Assembly: GCF_044372965.1 (NCBI RefSeq) | Contig: NZ_JBILQX010000212.1 | Location: 1 to 5,371, forward strand | Direction of reading: 5' to 3' | DNA length: 5,371 nucleotides | Origin: Elstera sp044372965 | GTDB lineage: Bacteria > Pseudomonadota > Alphaproteobacteria > Elsterales > Elsteraceae | Shown here: positions 1 through 3,825 of the stretch, piece by piece | How positions within the stretch are numbered: the stretch's first letter is position 1 | Layout of the letters: every line of letters starts with the position of its first letter | Position numbers and translations under genes: made by a program | Notes under the pieces: model-generated | Databases searched by the model: none | Seen by the model: the letters and a program-made list of their open reading frames with translations, nothing else | What the model was told of the DNA's origin: nothing

Positions 1-19
1 ACTAAAATAACGACGCGGC

Positions 20-1918
20 TTACGCCGCCTCGTCGACCGTAACCGCCTTAGGCTGCGGCACATCGACGATGTAGGGATTGACCGCGTAGCGGTAATCCCA
101 TTCCCGTCGATCAAAATAGGCCACCCGTTTTACTTTCATCGGGTAAGGCGCGGCTTTTGTCAGGACGAGCGCCTCGTCGGCTTTCAGCCGCCGCAGCTCG
201 TCGCCGGTAATGACATTGCGCTTTTGCTCGCTGCGGCTGATCCCAAGATTGCCGCTGGCGTTGCCGCCCATTGGCTGTCCACGGTCTTGCGTTCCGACGC
301 CCTGGCTGTCGGACTGGACCACCACCGTGGTCTCGCCCGCCAGCGCCGCCAGCTCGTCCGCTTCGCGGCCTTGCGCTGCCGAGACACCGAAGATCGAGAG
401 CAGGTTGCAGGCCCCCATCCAAACGGTAGCGCCATCCTTTCCGTAGTTCAGATCCAGCTGACGCCGATCTTGCAGAATCACCACGGTGTCGATGCCATAG
501 CCCGCCCCATAGGTGACCACACCTGCACCGGTCTTAGGATCGAGCAGCGAGGTCATTTGGCCGAGGACAGCAAACTCGTCGAGCACCAGCTTAAAGTTCC
601 GCTTAGGCCGCCGCTCCTGGCGGAGCGCGACCTGGATCGCCGAATTAATCACCACCCGAAACAGGCGACTGAAACGCTGCGCGTATTCAGCGCCAACGCA
701 GACATAGAGATCGGCGCGCCCCTGGATCACGTCGTTGAGATCGAAATCGCTGGCCGAGAGCGAATCCTGCACCAAAGGATCCGCCAGCCATTGAACTTGG
801 CGCGTCAATGTCGTGAAGAACGATCCCCGTTCATCACCCTGGGCCGCAGTCAAGGCCTGACCGCAGAGGGCAGGCAAGCCTGCCCCAATCTGCGGGTTGG
901 CCATCATGGCCTTTGACCAGGCCTCGACATTCGCCTCCCCTGACGTCAGCAACCGATAGACGCTCCCGAGGTTTCGCTCGTGGCGTGGCGAGCGCCACGC
1001 AACGTCGGCGATGGCCCCGGCGATGATTGTTTTAGCGAGGTCGTTAAAATGGGCTTTATCGCCTTCGGCGAATTGGACGATGCCGTCCGCCAGCAGCTGA
1101 CAATCATTCTGAAACTGCGACTGGCCTTCCCGGTCATGTTCGCCTGGCGTCACGATCTGATCGAAGGGATTGAAGCGATGTTGCGGGCCAGGACATTTGG
1201 GAATGCGCATCGGGGCAAGCCGATAAACGCGATGGCCAAGCAGCCTGCGGCTGATGGCCGTGATCGCGTAATTCTCGCCCTTAGGGTCGATGACCAGGCA
1301 ACCGCCGAGATATTCCAGCAGCCAGATGATGACGGCGGTGATGCCTTTCCCTGACCGCATCGGCGCGATGACGATGGCCAGCCCCTCACCGAGGAAGCGC
1401 AGCAACTTGTCCTCCAGAATGCCAAACACCAGCCCTTCGGGCCGGTGAAAAATTTTCATCTCGTCGTCGGTCGCAAAGCGCCCCGTGCCGAAGGTGCCAT
1501 GCTTCGAGCGCTCATAATCTTCACCACGCTGGATGCCGACGAGAATGCGCCCGCTGCGGATGATGAGCCGGAGGCCCATCACCGCGACGAACAGTCCTGC
1601 CGCCGCCTGCGTCAGCAGATGGAATGCAGGCAATCCCTTAACTGCTGCGGCGACTGAGATTGGCCAAGCGGTGAACGCCAGCCCTCCCGCGAAGAGCGAC
1701 CAACCCGCCAGCTTTAGAACCCAGCGCTCGAAGGGCATAAAGCGCGTGATAACGAAAGCCGGAATTAACGTCAGAAACAGCGTCAGCGGTCGCAGGGCCG
1801 ACAGAATCTCCGGCTCAAGACCGCGCCCGTAAACATGAAGCGCGGCGAATGCCGCGCCCAACAACACGGCATCCGCCAGGGCCAAAGCTGCCAGCAGTTT
1901 GAGCATAGGTCTACCCAT
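20..1918 (-). CDS. traG: TraG/VirD4-family type IV secretion coupling protein
   Basis: This is the coupling ATPase that brings the relaxase-DNA complex to the type IV secretion channel at the inner membrane. The ATG at 1918 gives 632 residues, normal for TraG/VirD4. It is chosen over an upstream in-frame start at 2041 because AGGAGG lies 7 nt before it and because the extra 41 residues overlap traD and look non-native. Four hydrophobic segments are visible near residues 5-30, 43-61, 68-92 and 101-122, followed by a soluble ATPase domain. The Walker A motif is APMRSGKG at 185-192 (Lys191), where most relatives have Thr in place of this Met. The Walker B motif is FKLVLDEF at 442-449 (Asp447, Glu448). 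A later segment, VVILQDRRQLDLNYG, matches the conserved Gln-rich region of TraG proteins. The ATG overlaps the traD stop by 8 nt, so translation is probably coupled. The C-terminus (DEAA) looks complete. The family call is firm; membrane topology is inferred. Confidence 0.95.
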   Translation of the reverse strand: MGRPMLKLLAALALADAVLLGAAFAALHVYGRGLEPEILSALRPLTLFLTLIPAFVITRFMPFERWVLKLAGWSLFAGGLAFTAWPISVAAAVKGLPAFHLLTQAAAGLFVAVMGLRLIIRSGRILVGIQRGEDYERSKHGTFGTGRFATDDEMKIFHRPEGLVFGILEDKLLRFLGEGLAIVIAPMRSGKGITAVIIWLLEYLGGCLVIDPKGENYAITAISRRLLGHRVYRLAPMRIPKCPGPQHRFNPFDQIVTPGEHDREGQSQFQNDCQLLADGIVQFAEGDKAHFNDLAKTIIAGAIADVAWRSPRHERNLGSVYRLLTSGEANVEAWSKAMMANPQIGAGLPALCGQALTAAQGDERGSFFTTLTRQVQWLADPLVQDSLSASDFDLNDVIQGRADLYVCVGAEYAQRFSRLFRVVINSAIQVALRQERRPKRNFKLVLDEFAVLGQMTSLLDPKTGAGVVTYGAGYGIDTVVILQDRRQLDLNYGKDGATVWMGACNLLSIFGVSAAQGREADELAALAGETTVVVQSDSQGVGTQDRGQPMGGNASGNLGISRSEQKRNVITGDELRRLKADEALVLTKAAPYPMKVKRVAYFDRREWDYRYAVNPYIVDVPQPKAVTVDEAA

Positions 1919-2516
1919 CCTCACCCCTCCTGTAATCCAATAGCGGTGCGCCGCGCGCCCGCCAGTCGGCGACCTGGCGCGGATCGCGCAGCCCGGTCTC
2001 CACCAGAATAAAAACCCCGAGCAGCGTGGCGGCCGCATCAAGCGACCGAACGCTATCGTCTTGCAGATCCAGCACCGGCAAGCCGAGCGCGTCGGTCAAC
2101 GCCGCCGCTCCGGCAAGACTGCCGATTTGAATTAGCGTGCGCCGCCGCGTCGCCTTCGGCTTGCGCAGGCGGACCTCTTGGTTCGAACGAAAGCGTGCCG
2201 TTCCGGCCCCGCGCAGATCGTCCGCACCGTCACGTCGGACCCGTCGCGCGGCGTCGCTGAACGCTCCGGCGAGCACCGCCGCCGCTTCGCGGCCGCGCGT
2301 GCTGGTTTGCAAATCGACCTGATGCAAGTTCAGGTGATCGACGATCCCGGCCAGCTGGGAGAGCCCTCCAATCTGCGCAAGGAATTTAGTGCGCGCTCGC
2401 CGCGCCTCCCGGCGCGTCAGCAGCAGCGCCGTCCGTTCCGGTTTCGCCAGCATCGCCATTAACCGGCCCAACTGCCGGTTCAGGATTTGCCGCTGCTGGC
2501 GGCTGCGCCGCAGCAC
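1911..2516 (-). CDS. traD: TraD-family conjugal transfer protein with an internal duplication
   Basis: This is a TraD-like accessory protein of the traCDG type; its biochemical role in the family is not well defined. It has no signal peptide or clear membrane segment and is rich in Arg and Ala. The TraD core appears twice: QIGGLSQLAGIVDHLNLHQV followed by DLQ (about residues 48-70 counted from the GTG) and QIGSLAGAAALTDALGLPVL followed by DLQ (about 130-152). Each copy is preceded by a basic RT-containing stretch and followed about 14-15 residues later by an AA..L.G.F segment. Most TraD proteins I know of are short with one such core, so this one is about double length. The start is uncertain. 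GTG at 2516 is chosen because codon-position GC bias switches to this frame at about 2520. ATG at 2459 or 2453 and TTG at 2609 are alternatives, and none has a good Shine-Dalgarno. It overlaps the 3' part of traC by about 130 nt and the traG start by 8 nt. Confidence 0.75.
   Translation of the reverse strand: MLRRSRQQRQILNRQLGRLMAMLAKPERTALLLTRREARRARTKFLAQIGGLSQLAGIVDHLNLHQVDLQTSTRGREAAAVLAGAFSDAARRVRRDGADDLRGAGTARFRSNQEVRLRKPKATRRRTLIQIGSLAGAAALTDALGLPVLDLQDDSVRSLDAAATLLGVFILVETGLRDPRQVADWRARGAPLLDYRRGEDG
1926..1931 (-). promoter_or_regulatory. Shine-Dalgarno of traG
   Basis: AGGAGG on the minus strand lies 7 nt before the ATG at 1918. It sits inside the last codons of traD. It is the strongest ribosome binding site in the leftward operon and decides the traG start. 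Confidence 0.85.
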
Positions 2517-2790
2517 CTCGGGCAGCGGGCTTTCCGCCGTTCCGGCGAAACGAGCCGCTGCCGGTTTTGGCGATTTCCTCCCACCAGCTCGCGGGCTGGT
2601 TTTCCGCAAAGCGGATCAGCCCTTGAATTTCCAAATTGCTCCGTAAGACCAAGTCCGTCTTCTCGAACTGTGAGCCGATTTCGCCAGCGCGGGCGCGCTT
2701 GGCTTGACGGATTTCTTCGTCAAGCGCCGCCTGCTTCGCCAGCAGCGCCGATTGATCTTCTTGGAGCTTTTTGAGTGCGGTAATCGACAT
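2386..2790 (-). CDS. traC: TraC-like small conjugal transfer protein
   Basis: This 134-residue protein is the first gene of the leftward operon, starting at an ATG with GAGG 5 nt upstream. Residues 1-35 (MSITALKKLQEDQ... to ...EEIRQAKRARAGEIG) are charged and heptad-like, predicting a short coiled coil. The stretch QAALDEEIRQAKRARAGEIG resembles the conserved region of TraC proteins encoded beside TraD and TraG on Ti and Rhizobium plasmids. Such small proteins are thought to assist relaxosome assembly at oriT, but this is inference here. From about residue 85 the protein becomes a Gly/Ala/Pro-rich tail, and codon-position bias says the traD frame, not this one, is native there. The tail may be a true disordered extension, or the result of a single-base indel that replaced the original C-terminus. 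The family call rests on position and weak similarity, so it is moderate; the gene itself is well supported. Confidence 0.72.
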   Translation of the reverse strand: MSITALKKLQEDQSALLAKQAALDEEIRQAKRARAGEIGSQFEKTDLVLRSNLEIQGLIRFAENQPASWWEEIAKTGSGSFRRNGGKPAARGAAAQPPAAANPEPAVGPVNGDAGETGTDGAAADAPGGAASAH

Positions 2791-2819
2791 GGGTGCCTCG
2801 AAATAATGATCGACACCCA
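2790..2819 (-). promoter_or_regulatory. Dyad covering the traC ribosome binding site and start
   Basis: Read on the minus strand, TGGGTG-TCGA, an 8-nt loop (TCATTATT), then TCGA-GG-CACCCA form a 10-bp stem with only a GG bulge. The GAGG Shine-Dalgarno lies in the 3' arm and bulge, and the A of the traC ATG is the last paired base. In mRNA this hairpin would hide the start. As duplex DNA it could instead be an operator. Which applies depends on where the transcript starts, which is not evident. Confidence 0.45.
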
Positions 2820-2833
2820 GCGGGGCGCATCGC

Positions 2834-2872
2834 GTCCCCCTGGGGACAATGGTCTTTCATGGTGGCCCCAGG
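2834..2872. repeat. Two overlapping inverted repeats upstream of traC
   Basis: GTCCCC (2834-2839) and GGGGAC (2842-2847) form a tight palindrome with a 2-nt centre. CCTGGGG (2839-2845) also pairs with CCCCAGG (2866-2872). The same GGGG block is used in both, so the two folds exclude each other. The position just upstream of traC suits an operator for the leftward operon, but no protein family can be assigned. Confidence 0.4.
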
Positions 2873-2900
2873 CCGTCAACCTCATCGACGCGACTGCCGC

Positions 2901-3141
2901 CTGAATTTTCCGATAAGGCTACCGCCTTGGAAATTCAGCCCAGACTATTAAGGCGGCGCGGCCTCCGGCCGCACGAGGGGAGCCTCAACGACGATCTCGG
3001 ACGCGATGCCCGCATTTCACCGGCAAACGGCGCGGGGCTGCCCTTGCGCGACAAAGGCCGCATCAGCCCCGCGCCTACTCGACCAACCGCGCTCCTAGTC
3101 GTCGCGCCGCCGGTCTCCTATGCCCGTGAAAAGCGGGCATC
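2901..3141 (+). repeat. Structured tandem unit 1 (candidate structured RNA or ssDNA)
   Basis: Non-coding unit made of nested stem-loops. Hairpin I spans 2901-2938: CTGAATTTTCC pairs with GGAAATTCAG (one bulged T), then a 3-nt 5' bulge (GAT), then AAGGC-TACC-GCCTT. Hairpin II is GCGGCC-TCC-GGCCGC (2958-2972). A long-range stem pairs GATGCCCGC (3005-3013) with GCGGGCATC (3133-3141). Inside it a 12-bp stem pairs 3029-3040 with 3064-3075, directly preceded by CACCGGCAAAC (3018-3028). The same parts recur in unit 2 with different but still complementary stem sequences. The orientation is given as plus because G-T wobble pairs in units 2 and 3 and the A-rich loops make sense on that strand. Confidence 0.6.
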
Positions 3142-3175
3142 GGGGCGGCACGCGAGATTGGCCCTCCAGCCGCTG

Positions 3176-3402
3176 ATGAATTTTCCTATGTGCCGATGGC
3201 GCGGAAAATTCATGCGGAGAGGCTTTGCCTCAAGGGGAGCGCTCCCAATAATCCGCCCGGCTGTCCCCACTTACCACCGGCAAACGGCCGGGGGATCGCC
3301 CTTGCGCGCACCGACCCGCGCATCGATCCCCCGGCCTATGGGCCGCCCCTGCCCTCCTGCGTCGGTTGGGTCGCCCCATTTGCCCGTGGAAAGCGGGGAC
3401 AG
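3176..3402 (+). repeat. Structured tandem unit 2 (candidate structured RNA or ssDNA)
   Basis: Second copy, starting 34 nt after unit 1 ends. Hairpin I: ATGAATTTTCC (3176-3186) pairs perfectly with GGAAAATTCAT (3203-3213), with a 3-nt 5' bulge (TAT) and an inner GTGCC-GAT-GGCGC stem containing one T-G wobble. Hairpin II is GAGGC-TTT-GCCTC (3219-3231). GGGAGCGCTCCC (3235-3246) is an extra palindrome. The outer stem pairs CTGTCCCC (3261-3268) with GGGGACAG (3395-3402). The inner stem is 13 bp, pairing 3286-3298 with 3324-3336, again preceded by CACCGGCAAAC (3275-3285). The gap from inner stem to outer 3' arm is 58 nt, against 57 in unit 1. Confidence 0.62.
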
Positions 3403-3436
3403 TGATGCATCGGATTTTATTCAAACGCCGTAAATA

Positions 3437-3567
3437 ACGAATTTTCCTAAATGCTGTGCGCGGAAAATTCGTATCGCGAGGCTTTGCCTCAAGAGAGAGG
3501 CGGTGCCGTCCTATGATGGACTGGCCCTCGCCGATGCGGCGGCGCAAAACCGCGCCCCACCGCCGCC
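3437..3567 (+). repeat. Structured tandem unit 3, divergent 3' half
   Basis: Third copy, again starting 34 nt after the previous unit. Hairpin I pairs ACGAATTTTCC (3437-3447) with GGAAAATTCGT (3462-3472), 11 bp, with a 3-nt 5' bulge (TAA) and a short inner stem with a T-G wobble where unit 2 also has one. Hairpin II, GAGGC-TTT-GCCTC (3478-3490), is identical to that of unit 2 and at the same 5-nt distance. The following domain differs: GGCGGTG (3499-3505) can pair with CACCGCC (3558-3564), and GGCGC (3541-3545) with GCGCC (3552-3556) around an A-rich loop. The CACCGGCAAAC motif and the outer stem of units 1 and 2 are absent, so this copy is partial or has been remodelled beside oriT. Confidence 0.52.
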
Positions 3568-3592
3568 TCCCCAAACTCTGCCCTTTCCCTGC

Positions 3593-3602
3593 CTTTATAA
3601 AG
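3593..3602. promoter_or_regulatory. AT-rich palindrome left of oriT
   Basis: CTTTATAAAG is a perfect 10-bp palindrome in GC-rich surroundings, about 40 bp from the nic motif. It contains TATAAA, like a -10 element on both strands, but I see no matching -35 element. It could be a weak promoter or an easily melted stretch that aids oriT opening. Confidence 0.25.
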
Positions 3603-3640
3603 TTCATGTGCAGCACCGATCTCACGAGCGGTTCACAAAC

Positions 3641-3684
3641 ATGCGCACTTACTGTATCGTGCTGGCTAGCGCCTAGCACGATAC
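3641..3684 (-). other. oriT: Candidate origin of transfer (oriT) with RSF1010-like nic site
   Basis: On the minus strand, GTATCGTGCT and AGCACGATAC (plus coordinates 3675-3684 and 3654-3663) form a perfect 10-bp inverted repeat around an 11-nt centre. Two bases later comes TAAGTGCGC (3643-3651). This is the architecture of IncQ/RSF1010-type oriT: an inverted repeat recognised by the relaxase, then a nic region beginning TAAGTGCGC or a close variant. The site lies between the divergent traC operon and the relaxase gene, where Ti-type plasmids carry oriT, and about 140 bp from the relaxase start. Bases after the core (AT) differ from the CC of RSF1010, so the exact cleaved bond is not assigned. 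If polarity matches RSF1010, the 5' end of the transferred strand begins here and runs leftward through the tandem units to traC. Confidence 0.82.
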
Positions 3685-3825
3685 GGGCGGCCCTTCCGGC
3701 GGAGTGTGATCGAAGTGCCTTCAAATGCCTCTCAGGACGTCAAGCGCTCGAGCCAAGCACACGGCACCCAAAGATCGCGCCCGTTAACCCCACTAGCCCG
3801 GTCGTAGCAGAGGCGTCGACACACC
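3685..3825. other. Spacer between oriT and the relaxase gene, no gene seen
   Basis: About 140 bp with no convincing coding capacity. It should hold the relaxase promoter, but I see no good -35/-10 pair on the plus strand. AGAGG at 3809-3813, 12 nt before the GTG at 3826, is the only candidate ribosome binding site and its spacing is long. Confidence 0.4.

Noticed and set aside
224..916. 230-codon open frame on the plus strand
   Set aside because: It is antisense to the well-supported traG ATPase domain and has no recognisable motifs.
1919..2041. Longer traG starting at 2041
   Set aside because: The extra 41 residues are coded out of frame within traD, whereas the ATG at 1918 has AGGAGG at ideal spacing.
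2849..3433. Long open frame on the plus strand (194 codons) through the traC-oriT interval
   Set aside because: It runs across the stem-loop units, has no recognisable domain or good ribosome binding site, and its Pro/Arg-rich product is typical of chance open frames in GC-rich DNA. Stem covariation argues against coding.
2901..3567. CRISPR array
   Set aside because: Only three copies at about 265-bp spacing, with diverged structured units instead of short identical repeats and unique spacers.
3230..3724. Open frame on the minus strand across oriT and unit 3
   Set aside because: It passes straight through the oriT inverted repeat and repeat hairpins, is rich in Arg, and shows no domain.
3691..3750. 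Minus-strand promoter with TTGACG as -35
   Set aside because: No acceptable -10 hexamer occurs at 16-18 nt spacing.
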